A stretch of 64,000 bases of DNA from Euclidia mi. Lineage: Eukaryota; Arthropoda; Insecta; Lepidoptera; Erebidae. A program made the translations under genes and the position numbers. Of the stretch, positions 49,051-58,994 are shown piece after piece; position 1 is the first letter of the stretch, and every line of letters begins with the position of its first letter. The notes below the pieces were generated by a model. The model did not search any database and was not told where the DNA came from. It was given only the letters and a program-made list of their open reading frames with translations. Location: the NCBI GenBank assembly GCA_944739405.2, contig OX123183.2:93014729-93078728 (forward strand). Reading direction: 5' to 3'.

Positions 49051-49351
49051 ACAGCATTTTGAACAAATTACAAGGCCTTTAGATATTGAGTTATACAAAA
49101 TTATTATTTAACGAGCAGTTGCGCGCGGTTTCACCCCCTTTAATTTCAATATCTCGAGAACAACGCCACTTACCGCGTCAAGTTATCACCTATATGTACC
49201 CCTACATAGTCCTCCAGCTTCCAGTGAAAGTCCCATTAAAATCGGTTCAGCCATTCCAGAGACTACCCCAGAGACACAGAAAGACAGATAGACATAGCTT
49301 TTAAAAGGTTTTTTTTACTTGGTGGTAACTTGAAAAACATATTTGTTTTGA

Positions 49352-49465
49352 ACTTACACTTGGCAAGCCTGATGAACTATGGCCGAACCTTTCGCATAAT
49401 GAGAAAATGACTCTGCCCATGCCAGTGGGACAAATTATAAACACGGCTGATGATGATGAAAAAGG
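49352..49465 (+). mobile_element. SINE-A tail fragment, decayed
   Basis: GATGAACTATGGCCGAACCT, CCCATGCCAGTGGGACAAAT and CGGCTGATGATGATGA follow the last third of SINE-A with many changes. Confidence 0.6.
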
Positions 49466-49760
49466 CTACTCGTAAACCGATAATTAGCTATTGATTAATG
49501 AAATGTTCGTTACAACGACCCCCAAATATTTATATTACCTACTACCAAACAGGTGCATGTAGTAAAACATCTTAAAATACATTAATTACAATGCCACCAA
49601 TACATACGTGACATCAACAACATGGTCAAAATTATTTACGTTGACTCTAAAGCATAGTATTATATATTTATATACCATTTAGTACCCTTATCGATGCATT
49701 CTACGCTCTGTCTATATAAAATAAATAAATATAAAATACACAAGTTTATAGTAACCGTAT

Positions 49761-50089
49761 AAGAATTAGTATTACCTATCAAATTAGTATTTTACAATAT
49801 ATGTAGGTATAATGTAATTATTTTCTTGTTCACTAACAATTAAATATACTTAATTGGTTGTTTTCAGTTTTGATAGTGAGATCATTCCAGTTATTTATTT
49901 GACTTTTCCGGTTGATTAGGCTCTAAGAATTAGTATTATCAAATTATATTGCATATTGTTTTACAATATATGTAGGTAGGTACCTATAATGTAATTATTT
50001 TATTGTTCACTAACAATATAATTGGTTGTTTTCAGTTTTGATAGTCAAGTCATTCCAGTTATTTATTTGGCTTTTCCGGTTGATTAAGG
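49761..50089. repeat. Tandem duplication, about 165 bp x 2
   Basis: Units 49761-49924 and 49925-50089 share AAGAATTAGTATTA, TACAATATATGTAGGT, TTGTTCACTAACAAT, GGTTGTTTTCAGTTTTGATA and CTTTTCCGGTTGATTA with small indels. No coding content. Confidence 0.85.
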
Positions 50090-50297
50090 TCTGGCACACG
50101 ACTAGAACTAATTTCAGTACCTATATCTTTTTTATTAAAGAGGATTTCCAACAAAGAATATACCCTACAGTTTACACAGATAATTTCACATAAGGATTTG
50201 AGATGTGTGACTCTATCAATTATAGGAAACCACATCATCCAAATAGATTTTGAACTTTTAGTTACCAAACACCTAAGAGTTAAACATATTCGATAGA

Positions 50298-50535
50298 AGA
50301 GTTAAGCATCATCAGCCTTTAACAGTCCACTGCTGGACCAGGCCTCTCCCTTGAAAGGAGGAATTGCCTTACTATACCACGCTGGCCAAACGGGTTGGTA
50401 TAGGGTTTGTATCAAGTTTTCCTTCTCTTACAGTGCTGTTCTCTGCATAATATGCTCCCTCTGTCGGCTCTTACGACTCCCATGGGATGATATGGGGTGG
50501 TGAAATTCCGTATTCTTAATCCGTCACCACACGGA
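50298..50535 (-). mobile_element. SINE-C copy 2 with 20-bp target duplication
   Basis: AGTTAAACATATTCGATAGA is present at 50278-50297 and 50536-50555. Minus-strand head CCGTGTGGTGACGGATTAAG and GAT-repeat tail as in the copy at 3309. The identical duplication implies a recent insertion. Confidence 0.93.
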
Positions 50536-50632
50536 AGTTAAACATATTCGATAGATATTATTTTGATGAATATTTTGATTTCTCTTGCGATTGAGACAAT
50601 GTAGGTAATGGTGCTTGTATACAACAATATAT

Positions 50633-50635
<3 letters not shown>

Positions 50636-50697
<62 letters not shown>
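50636..50697. repeat. (TA)n array, about 31 units
   Basis: An uninterrupted TA run directly next to the outer end of LTR-1 (50698). Confidence 0.95.
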
Positions 50698-50701
<4 letters not shown>

Positions 50702-51197
50702 GGAGATGGATTACTTTCATCGATATCGCCATTATTGGTTGCGGACTTAGTGGGCGTCATTGGGGTAAAATGCGGGCACAAAACAATCAGATAAGTTTGA
50801 CAATGTTTTATTTAGTATTGAACAATATTTATAAGTTTACACTGTTGCTTAATACAAACAATATTATCAGACAAGACCGAGCAGCGGGTTCAGGGCAACT
50901 ATCTTAATTTACTTTCTCTATACTCAATAATCCAACTCGATCTGCCGATTGCTCTCAAAAGACAACGTCACCATAAGCTGTCAGTTCTCCTTTTTAAATT
51001 CGATGGCACCTCAACCCCGCTCGAGACACGCGTCCTGCTCTGATTGGTCATTATCTGAACTAGTACATTCACAACTTTTTAAATTACTAAGATAAATAAG
51101 GTTTTAAGCTATAGAAATATTTCACAAATCAAATAAGGTTAAATTATAATTTTAAAGGTATTATTCATAAAATTAACGATCATAGCTTCCTCCGACA
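50698..51197 (-). repeat. 3' LTR of the gypsy element (LTR-1)
   Basis: Ends TGTCGGAG and CTCCGACA, 500 bp. On the minus strand a CCAAT-like GACCAATCAGAG (about 51040) and TATA-like ATTTAAAAAGG (about 50995) suggest the U3 promoter. The ATG of gag lies inside the LTR. Confidence 0.88.
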
Positions 51198-51317
51198 CGG
51201 CCGTCCTGACCTATCACACGTCCTCGTGTGAAGTTGAAGGCCGCGCATCATTGCTCCGACACGGCCGTCCTGGTATATCACACGTCCTCGTGTGATGTTG
51301 AAGGCCGCGCATCATAG
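51190..51317 (-). repeat. Two 64-bp direct repeats upstream of LTR-1
   Basis: Each unit contains CTCCGACACGGCCGTCCTG and the palindrome TCACACGTCCTCGTGTGA, and ends in AAGGCCGCGCATCAT. The second unit therefore repeats the LTR start TGTCGGAG 64 bp upstream of the true LTR. Confidence 0.85.
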
Positions 51318-51480
51318 GTATCTGCAAAAAAGAAAGATAATGGTGTAGTTCGGCCGCTCCTGACCAAGGAGATCGTGTACATTTTATCTTCTACGAAACA
51401 ACTTCGCTAAGGATATAATCTGAATTCTAATTTACTCCACACTACGTACTAAATTAAGTCTATACAACAAACAAACAACA

Positions 51481-51757
51481 GCCTCCTCGCTGTTTATCAA
51501 ATGGCCTCCACGCCTCTTTGATAATCTAAATGGCCTCCTCGCCACTCACTAGTCTACAGGGCCTCCTCGCCTCTCACTAGTCAACATGGCCTCCTCGCCA
51601 CTCACTAGTCAACATGGCCTCCTCACCACTCACTAGTCTACATGGCCTCCTCGCCTCTCACTAGTCAACATGGCCTCCTCGCCACTCACTAGTCAACATG
51701 GCCTCCTCGCCACTCACTAGTCTACATGGCCTCCTCGCCACTCACTAGTATACTCTA
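51481..51757 (-). repeat. 28-bp minisatellite in the gypsy element
   Basis: About eight good and two diverged units, each GGCCTCCTCGCCACTCACTA followed by GTCTACAT or GTCAACAT. It replaces the pol region. It probably comes from the 3' untranslated part of the parent element. Confidence 0.9.
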
Positions 51758-51849
51758 CAGTCTACACTCTTACTGATTACATCCTTAAACGGCCACCTCG
51801 CCATCTCTTTCTGCCAGTTTAATTTTCAATGGCCTCTACCGGAATCAAA

Positions 51850-52911
51850 ACAAAATGAGAACTGCTCACCAAATTGCGTAATTATTCCGGTGACAGGTTT
51901 CATAGCACACGTGTCCACTCGTTTCACGGCAGGTGCGGGGGCCGGCTGTGCACTGCTGCTCCCTACTGCCAATGTTTTTGTTGAGCACCGTGACGCCACG
52001 TGACCCTCAACACTTCACTTGTAGCAAGTCACAGGAACCTGCGTAGCAACAGCCGTGTTGGGGCGCTCAGGGGTCAGAGTTGTTTGCTGCTTGTCACTCG
52101 ATCGACTGAAACATTCAAAAGATTTATAGCCAAGCTTTCCACAAGCAAAACATATTATTAAAATAGAACCTAGGACGTTTACTATGATGCGTAGTGCTTG
52201 CAACGGTCTTTGTTATTTCTTGGTAAATTCGCTTGCAATAAGAAAAAGCCATTAGTTCACGTTGCATTTTACATCGGGTAGTTATTTCCTTAGAAAAATG
52301 TTGCGTTGTAACTTTGGCTCGATTTGTCCCATATGCGCAAGTATTAAGGATACTACCATTTCGTCCTTGTCTAATTTGTTTCATCGTCACATCAGTAAAG
52401 TGAAAAGACGGCTTGCATATGCAGCACGACATTCACCTTCTTGCGGTTTACCAGTAAGCAACTTCAATATCGTTGCTGCAGATGTTTCTAACGTGCCGAA
52501 AGGAGAGAAAATAAATATGAAAAACCACGTTACGGCGGAGCCTTTCATGGCCTAACTAAGTATAAGAACCAATTTACTTCCCTGTAAACCTCGATCCGAT
52601 AAGCAGATGACAGCCGTCGCCAGCCAAGCCCGGGCGTCAGTATCAGCATCTTCCGGATAAAATTTAGGCAGCGTGAAGCTCTTATCGTCGGTGTTCGGTG
52701 GGTTTGTTAGCGCCTCCACGAGAAGCCTCATGCTGGTTTGTTGCGCTTCGAATAACGCTTGCCAACCATCATTTGCCGTTGCCCGTTCGCCGCTCACGTT
52801 TTGTGCCTGCACCGCTGCCACTTCTGATGTCGGAGAAGGATTACTTTCATCGCCATCGCTATTATTGGTTGCGGACTTAGTGGGCGTCATTGGGGTAAAA
52901 TGCGGGCACAA
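51850..52911 (-). pseudogene. gag and start of protease, broken
   Basis: The frame from an ATG at about 52890 shows LPKFYPEDADTDARAWLAT (52620-52670), typical of lepidopteran Ty3/gypsy gag. Near 52120-52160 there is a CX2C zinc-knuckle start with the expected His changed (CFACGKLGYKSFEC). Near 52010 a second knuckle (CYK..., GHVASRC) carries a stop. Near 51860 QFGEQFSFCFDSG marks the beginning of the protease with its DSG catalytic motif, after which the sequence leaves coding. Several frameshifts and stops separate these pieces. In intact relatives gag forms the particle and binds RNA. Confidence 0.8.
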
Positions 52912-53185
52912 AACAATCAGATAAGTTTGACAATGTTTTATTTAGTATTGAACAATATTTATAAGTTTACACTGTTGCTTAATACAAACAATATTATCAG
53001 ACAAGACCGAGCAGCGGGTTCAGGGCAACTATCTTAATTTACTTTCTCTATACTCAATAATCCAACTCGATCTGCCGATTGCTCTCAAAAGACAACGTCA
53101 CCATAAGCTGTCAGTTCTCCTTTTTAAATTCGATGGCACCTCAACCCCGCTCGAGACACGCGTCCTGCTCTGATTGGTCATTATC
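52828..53185 (-). repeat. 5' LTR of the gypsy element, truncated (LTR-2)
   Basis: Matches LTR-1 from its CTCCGACA end for 358 bp, then stops at ATTATCTG, where LTR-1 continues AACTAGTAC. The missing 140 bp are replaced by LTR-3 in the opposite orientation. Confidence 0.88.
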
Positions 53186-53736
53186 TGTCGGAGGAAGATA
53201 TGATTGTTGATTTTATGAATAAGAATTAACAATATTATGCTGTTTAGATTTTGATACCTTTAAAATTGTAATTCAACCTTATTTGATTTGTGAAATATTT
53301 CTATAGCTTAAAACCTTATTTATCTTAGTTATTTAAAAAGTTGTGAATGTACTAGTTCAGATAAAGACCAATCAGAGCAGGACGCGTGTCTCGAGCGGGG
53401 TCGAGGTGCCATCTAATTTAAAATGAGAACTGACAGCTAATGGTGACATTGGTATATGGTGTTCTGTGCATTGTCTTTTGAGAGCAATCGGCAGATTGAG
53501 TTGGATTATTGAGTATATAGAAAGTAAATTAAGATAGTTGCCCTGAACCCGCTGCTCGGTCTTGTCTGATAATATTATTTGTATTAAGCAACAGTGTAAA
53601 CTTATAAATATTGTTCAATACTAATTAAAATATTGTCAAACTTAGCTGATTGTGTTTTGTGCCCGCATTTTACCCCAATGACGCCCACTAAGTCCGCAAC
53701 CAATAATAGCGATGGCGATGAAAGTAATCCTTCTCC

Positions 53737-53740
<4 letters not shown>
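53186..53740 (+). repeat. Additional full LTR, inverted (LTR-3)
   Basis: Starts TGTCGGAGGAAGATATG and ends CCTTCTCCGACA. It is 555 bp, the same family as LTR-1 and LTR-2 but more diverged (for example a 60-bp difference in length). It is directly joined to LTR-2 head-to-head and followed by (TA)n. Confidence 0.88.

Positions 53741-53819
<79 letters not shown>
53741..53819. repeat. (TA)n array, about 40 units
   Basis: An uninterrupted TA run between LTR-3 and the left end of the pogo-like element. Confidence 0.95.
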
Positions 53820-53823
<4 letters not shown>

Positions 53824-53858
53824 CGCAGGTATTTAGTCAAAAACGTGATATTATAATT

Positions 53859-54478
53859 TCACTATACAAATTATAATTACACAGATTATAGCCAATAACG
53901 ACCGGTTCGTATAATTTCACGAATTTCACGGGCTCTTTTCAGTGATATTGTAATTTCACTAAGGCGCAATAGTGACATTGTAATAAAACTAGGTCCGTTA
54001 TAGTGATATTATAAGAAACCTAGGTTTATTATAAGTTATCTTTGTGGTATCTCCGCGTGTTCTGATTGGTTAATTGACTTAATCAGTCGTACATACTTAC
54101 GAATGTACTACAGTGATAAAACGAAAAAATCAGAACTATGACGATGTTTATGAGGCAAAGTTGACGGAGCCCTGCTAGGCAGGGGCTCCTATATTTATTT
54201 TCAGGATCACAAGGAAACCTAACATAACCTATTAAGGTGTTTGGTTTTCAAAAACCTATCTCTTAATTCCTAACTCTATGTTCAATACAGCTGGTAACGA
54301 AAACGGACCAATCAGCGATCGTATCATTCTTAAACCAGTGTTATTGTAGAAATATCACTGCCTTACAATTTCACTGTATCGGTTTAGTGAAATTATAATG
54401 GCACTGACACTAGCCCGTTAAATTGTGAGTAATACAAACGATGAACTATAATCTGTGTAATTATAATATAACTAGTGA
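53859..54478. mobile_element. 620-bp MITE inside the left inverted repeat
   Basis: The inverted ends TCACTATACAAATTATAATT and the complement of AATTATAATATAACTAGTGA share about 35 bp (including ATTATAATTACACAGATTAT). AATT occurs on both sides (53855-53858 and 54479-54482). The empty site is visible at the other end of the host element (61788-61800). A GGAGCCCTGCTAGGCAGGGG hairpin is at about 54167. No coding capacity. TSD may be 2 or 4 bp because the ends are ambiguous. Confidence 0.87.
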
Positions 54479-54513
54479 AATTGGACCGTGTTTAGCAGAA
54501 ATGTTCCAAACCA

Positions 54514-55520
54514 CACTTTGGTCGAAAATTAGTTAAGAATGTAAAACAATCTTTTATGACTATAATTTGCTGACAACGAAGACACAGGTTCTTAAAACTA
54601 CAGAAAGACCTTTAAAACTAGTAGTAGTACAACCCACATGTTCTAAGTATGACGTTAATTAATTTTACAGTAACAGTATAAGCTACTAGGAACACTAAAA
54701 ATTACAATAAAAATCAAAGATTATTATTTCTAAAATAGTACATGTCACTTGAATGCGCAAAAAAATGCAGAATTAATTCTCAAAAACAATCCAATCTACT
54801 TGGAACGTTTTTGATATTTTAACATTGTCTATCCTGGGCCGAATTTAATTAAGCTAAAACAGTACAAAGCACATGCACTGTTTTAAGAAATACATTTATG
54901 CATTAAATAGTAGTTCATACCACATATACTGTATTTAAGAAAAATATTTATGCAATAAAAGGTAGTACATTCCACATGATAGATTTTTGTGAATTATTTT
55001 CTAACTTTCTGGGCAATCTCAAACTGTTTAAAATGTTTCTGCTGATTGTCATATATGGATAATATATGGTATAAAGAAATTAATTGATACTATATACGAT
55101 TAGAATCTAAGTCAAATAATATAATTGATTTTATATTCAATTATTTTAATAAAACAATTTTTGTACCCAAGAGAATAAGTTATTACCTTGCAACACAGAC
55201 ATTATAAGTGAGTGATACGGTAGAAATAATTTAATGCATTCTGTAATCTATAGACTTATAAGTTAGTAAATCGTAATTTAATTAAGTATGAAAACGATGA
55301 TATCATAACACTGAGATGTATTCACCCAACCCGAAAGGGAAGCAAGTGGATAATAGATTAACTTTGTATTATTATTTAGTGGAAAACTTGCATTAGTATC
55401 ATTAACTATTGTAATATTCGTAATATTGTTATGTATAAGTTTAAACCCATCATTTATGTATTCGACTGAAAGACCTGTATCTATGGTCATGAAAAAATTT
55501 AATTAAAAAAAAAGTGAGTG
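54514..55520. other. Unassigned segment where the transposase N-terminus should be
   Basis: No pogo-like N-terminal domain is found. A 50-bp imperfect tandem duplication lies at about 54876-54979 (AGAAATACATTTATGCATTA). A 70-codon minus frame at 55278-55490 (NNITNITIVNDTNASFPL) is not recognised. An A-rich run at 55500-55513 just before the transposase text suggests the end of a retro-inserted fragment. Confidence 0.4.
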
Positions 55521-55529
55521 ATGCGCCTC

Positions 55530-56110
55530 AAAAGATCGGCGAAGTTTTGCCTCCTTTTTTATATTTAAAGGAAAAAAAACTGAGGACAGATTGGCTTTTC
55601 AAGCTCCTTCAGGTTCAAGAATGGCTGTGTCCGAATGTGGATGGATAGATTCCTCCATTTTTGAGGTGTGGTTGGAAAGACATTTTATCCCACACGTTGA
55701 TAAGCAAGATGGCAAGAAGGTGTTATTGTGCGATAATCTAAGCGCCCACATATCACCAAAAGCACTACGTCTTTGCCATGAACATAATACCACGTTCATT
55801 TGTTTGATTGCCAATTCAACCCATCTATTGCAATCATTAGATGTGGGTTATTTTTCTGGCTTAAAAACTGCCTGGAGAAAAGTTCTCAATGATTAATTAT
55901 CGACAGACCAGTAAAGGAAAACATGTACAAGCACTTCCGAAGCCTCTTTGCCCAGTTGCTCAAAAAAGCTCTGGATAGCATTAAAAGTACGTCTTCTGAT
56001 AATGTGAAAGCTGGATTTCGGAGGTGTGGCCTAAATCCAATTTCACTTTCTATCGTTTTGAACAAACTACCCACGTACACGTCTCAGCCAGAAATTTGCG
56101 ATCGCAAGTT
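55530..56110 (+). pseudogene. Pogo-type transposase, catalytic part
   Basis: Reading with one frameshift near 55590: GEVLPPFLYLKE, then SECGWIDSSIFEVWLERHFI, then VLLCDNLSAHIS with the second catalytic Asp (near 55730), THLLQSLDVGYFSGLKTAWR, which corresponds to the THLLQPLDV motif of DDE_1/pogo-jerky transposases, and GFRRCGLNPIS (about 56014). The first catalytic Asp and the DNA-binding domains are missing. A stop follows at about 55894. The continuation lies at 58995 after inserted DNA. Confidence 0.8.
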
Positions 56111-57295
56111 TCATTAATTGCATAGAAGAAATAAGGCAAGGAGATATATCTACTGCGCTTGTTACGTACTATGCCTACGCACATTCGTTGCTCAGCTATG
56201 GCGTTATTCTGTGGGGTAATAGTACCGATGCCCCCACTATCTTTACTCAGCAAAAGAAATTAATAAGAATATTAGTAAACATATGTACAAAATACCGACT
56301 CATGTAAACCACACTTTCAAGAACTTAAACTCCTATCTTTCCCAAGCATTTATATCTTAGAAATATGTAAATTCGTCCGTAAATATCCAGAACCCTACAC
56401 CAGGCGCGAAGATATTCAAACCAAAATGACCCTTAGACATAAAAATAGATTAAACCTTCCAAATTCGCGACTAGCAATGGACTCCTCTGGTCCATTGGTC
56501 ATGTCAATAAAAATATATAATAAACTACCAAACGACATTAAAAGTGAAACTAGGTTTCATAGGTTTGTAAGAAAATTAAAAAACTTTTTAATGAGTAAAA
56601 CCTACTATAATATCAAAGAATATCTAAACGATAATAATAATTCATAAATCCTAGACAAAGTACGTTACACTGCATGCAACAAATACTTTTAATTATTCTA
56701 TTCTACAAAAACAAATAAACAATACACTAATTAAGAAATAATATTTCTAACTATTGGAAAAATATTAATGTCATATTTATATTTGTCTTATATTTATATT
56801 TGTCATATATAAAAATGTTATCTATCTGAAATAATAAATGTAGCGGCTCCAATTATCCAATGTACTATAATATATCTCTATAACTATATATATTGCATGC
56901 ATATATCTAATGCACCTAAAATACATATTATTATATTTTAACCCTTAACTTGGCAGAGAAAAATATTATTGAGTATCAAAATAATTTTTATACAACATAA
57001 TATTTATAACCCACAGATGCCTAGAAAAATAGAAAAAACAATCTTATGCAAGTAGTTTAAAAAAAACCACATGTATCTTGTGGGATACATTGCCAAGAGG
57101 CCTTAAAAATATATAATGATTTCAATGTATCTCTAAAGATACACTGCCAAGTTTGATATAACTTTGCTGTAGCATCATATATTATAACAAAAAGGAATAA
57201 AAGATGCATTTTCATATAAAACAGTATATTTTATTAAAATGTAAGTTGACTAACATGAATAGAACTTCTTTCGTAACAAAAATAACAAAATCTTC

Positions 57296-57586
57296 TTAGG
57301 TATGAATTTCTACCTGGCAGTAAGCATAGTTTGAACCGCATTTCATACACGTGACTGTGGTCTGATCTAGTACGCAAAGCTTGCATCGACTCTTGGAGCC
57401 AAATGAAGTGAAATAATTATATCCATCAAATCTAACATCTGTAGTCGGCCTGGCAGTACAAGGTATCGTTTTCTTTAGTACTGGTGGCATAGAATTTGAT
57501 TTATTTATTGGTTGCAACCTCCCAGAATATAGCGGCCCTTGTTCCGTAACCATATAATTATGGTAACGGAATCTTTTCAGGTTCAT
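57296..57586 (-). pseudogene. piggyBac transposase C-terminal Cys-rich domain
   Basis: A 96-codon open frame. VRFDGYNYF then SRCKLCVLDQTTVTCMKCGS and YCQVEIHT match the C-terminal cysteine-rich, zinc-binding end of piggyBac transposases (RCKxC...C-KC...C...H). It is known in the family to bind DNA. The upstream catalytic DDD core is absent, so this is the remainder of a larger gene. The end of the frame is at 57296, near the expected end of the transposase. Confidence 0.82.
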
Positions 57587-58141
57587 TTACTTGCAATTAT
57601 TCGAGTGTCAAGTCCCCGATTTAAAATTTAGCTCAACACCGGGTTTGTACTACATATTTATGTACTATTTGTTCCCGAAACGAGCCATTTATACCTCTGA
57701 ATGTGATTAAAATACTTCAAGATGTCCCTGGACCCGCAACTTTGACTGACAAAGTGGCAGGACGATCTGAAACCGCTTCACAAGGCCAGGCAATTCACAC
57801 CCCAAGGATTAGTACTACATATGTACGTGTTTATACTCAATGTTCAATACAATTGGAAGTGCCATAGTAAAGTTGGGTGATTAAAACAATGGTTCCGCCA
57901 AATTGATGATTTATTTTATTGCTGAATTTATATGAAACTCGTAAGCAATCGGGCAAATTCAAATGTGGAATCGTAGTACGTCTTAAGTACATGAACATGT
58001 GCAATTTTCACATTCTTAAACTAAGTACTTACATCAAAAAATTGTGGTGATATTTTCTACATGGCTGACATTAGGTGGCAGTGGCAAGTGAGAAATGGAA
58101 GTTTAATTTTTTTTTAATTATGGTTACTCTTTTTTTTCAAA

Positions 58142-58655
58142 TTAATAACATTTGATCACATAAAATGCAAGGATATGGAATATAAGTAAGGAGTATGTTA
58201 GGTCTCTTGCTGTGATAAAAATTGAAGTAGGCGATATGCGACGGTGGCATAGATGAAAGTAGAGAATCTTGAGCAGAACTTTCTTCACCATTTGATGATT
58301 GATTGGGTTCTGGCACCAAAGCAAGAATTTGTTTAGCTCTCGAAAGCACATGGAGCTTTTTTACCTATAAATAACAGAAAAAACGGTAAATTTTTGAAGT
58401 GTAATAGGCTTGGCAGTGTGCACCATGGGATACATCCCTAGTAAATATAAGACTGTTGGGTACTTGGCGGTGTGCACGGAGAGATACATGCAGTTAAAAA
58501 TCCAATAAAGCCCTCCACCAGACAATTTTTTGTACTCCAAATTGATTTATTTAGTAGAAAAACAATAATAATTTATAATTTTAGAAATAAATGCATGAAA
58601 TACATACAAAAAACATTATTTTATGCATATCACTTACCTGTATGCGCGGGAGCAT
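58142..58655 (-). pseudogene. piggyBac transposase N-terminus, two exons
   Basis: A possible exon 1 at 58638-58655 (ATG, six codons, MLPRIQ) ends in CAG|GTAAGT. A matching acceptor TTATAG lies at 58365-58370, and exon 2 starts at 58364 in the same phase (VKKLHVLSRAKQILALV, then an acidic EESSAQD run), ending in a stop near 58139. Short leader exons and an acidic N-terminus are plausible for piggyBac. Splice sites are predicted by eye only. The frame loses similarity after the deletion point. Confidence 0.5.
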
Positions 58656-58994
58656 GGCGTCGATCGATAATGAAATAATTGTGACAGCTCACCAGTGCCG
58701 ACAATTTGAAAAAAAAAACTCGTGTTCGAAAACAAAGAACTAAAGTAAACGTTTACATAAATTTATTCTGTTTTAACAAAGAAATGTTCGGTTTAGAATT
58801 TTTCAAACTTTGATGTATCTCTAAAGATACATTGCCAAGAAAAGGGTTAAGCATAAGTATTATCAAAACCGCTCCTCTCTCCTAAAAGTGCTGTGCCCAA
58901 TAGGGTCCATAATTGTTTACTAATTCTAAGTATACCACCTGTAAATGTACATTATGGAATACAATAAATTGAATTGAATTGAATTGAGATTTAA

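Larger units (their letters stand above)
50698..53185 (-). mobile_element. Ty3/gypsy retrotransposon, pol deleted
   Basis: Read on the minus strand: truncated 5' LTR (53185 down to 52828), gag (52911 to about 51950), the start of a protease (about 51865), a loss of the rest of pol, a 28-bp minisatellite, two 64-bp repeats, and a complete 3' LTR (51197 down to 50698). The LTRs begin TGTCGGAGGAAG and end CTCCGACA. The two LTRs are identical over about 310 bp of the part they share, with four differences confined to the last 45 bp. This points to recent activity through enzymes supplied elsewhere. This is a description of a broken element only. Confidence 0.85.
57072..58839. repeat. Five subterminal 26-bp modules of the piggyBac
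   Basis: TGTATC-N-GATACA-like modules ending in TGCCAAG at 57072-57097 (+), 57126-57151 (+), 58409-58434 (-), 58463-58488 (-) and 58814-58839 (+, part of the right end). The left end carries the CTTGGCAG core at 56949. The internal TGTATC/GATACA forms a palindrome in three copies. They are probably transposase-binding sites. Confidence 0.82.
56942..58846 (-). mobile_element. piggyBac element, internally deleted
   Basis: TTAA on both sides (56938-56941 and 58847-58850) and ends CCCTTAACTTGGCAGAG / complement CCCTTTTCTTGGCAATG are diagnostic of piggyBac transposons. It is 1,905 bp. It keeps an N-terminal and a C-terminal piece of the transposase on the minus strand but not the catalytic core. 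Five subterminal modules (see separate entry) lie near the ends. Confidence 0.93.
56112..58985 (+). mobile_element. CR1 LINE 3' fragment inserted in the transposase
   Basis: Encodes pieces of a CR1 ORF2 C-terminus: YYAYAHSLLSYGVILWGNST (56165-56230) and, at 56426-56647, YNKLPNDIKSETRFHRFVRK then YYNIKEYLNDNN, matching the end of the LINE at 7704-10597. The 3' region is interrupted by the piggyBac element (56942-58846) and resumes to end in AATTG repeats at 58965-58985. The transposase reading resumes directly after. The exact 5' junction is uncertain by a few bases. Confidence 0.82.

Noticed and set aside
50524..50781. Frames with long Tyr-Ile runs at the TA arrays (also at 53633-53836)
   Set aside because: They read through (TA)n; only the flanking gag codons are real.
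51481..51757. CRISPR array
   Set aside because: Units of 28 bp are contiguous without unique spacers, inside a gypsy element in a eukaryotic genome; it is a minisatellite.
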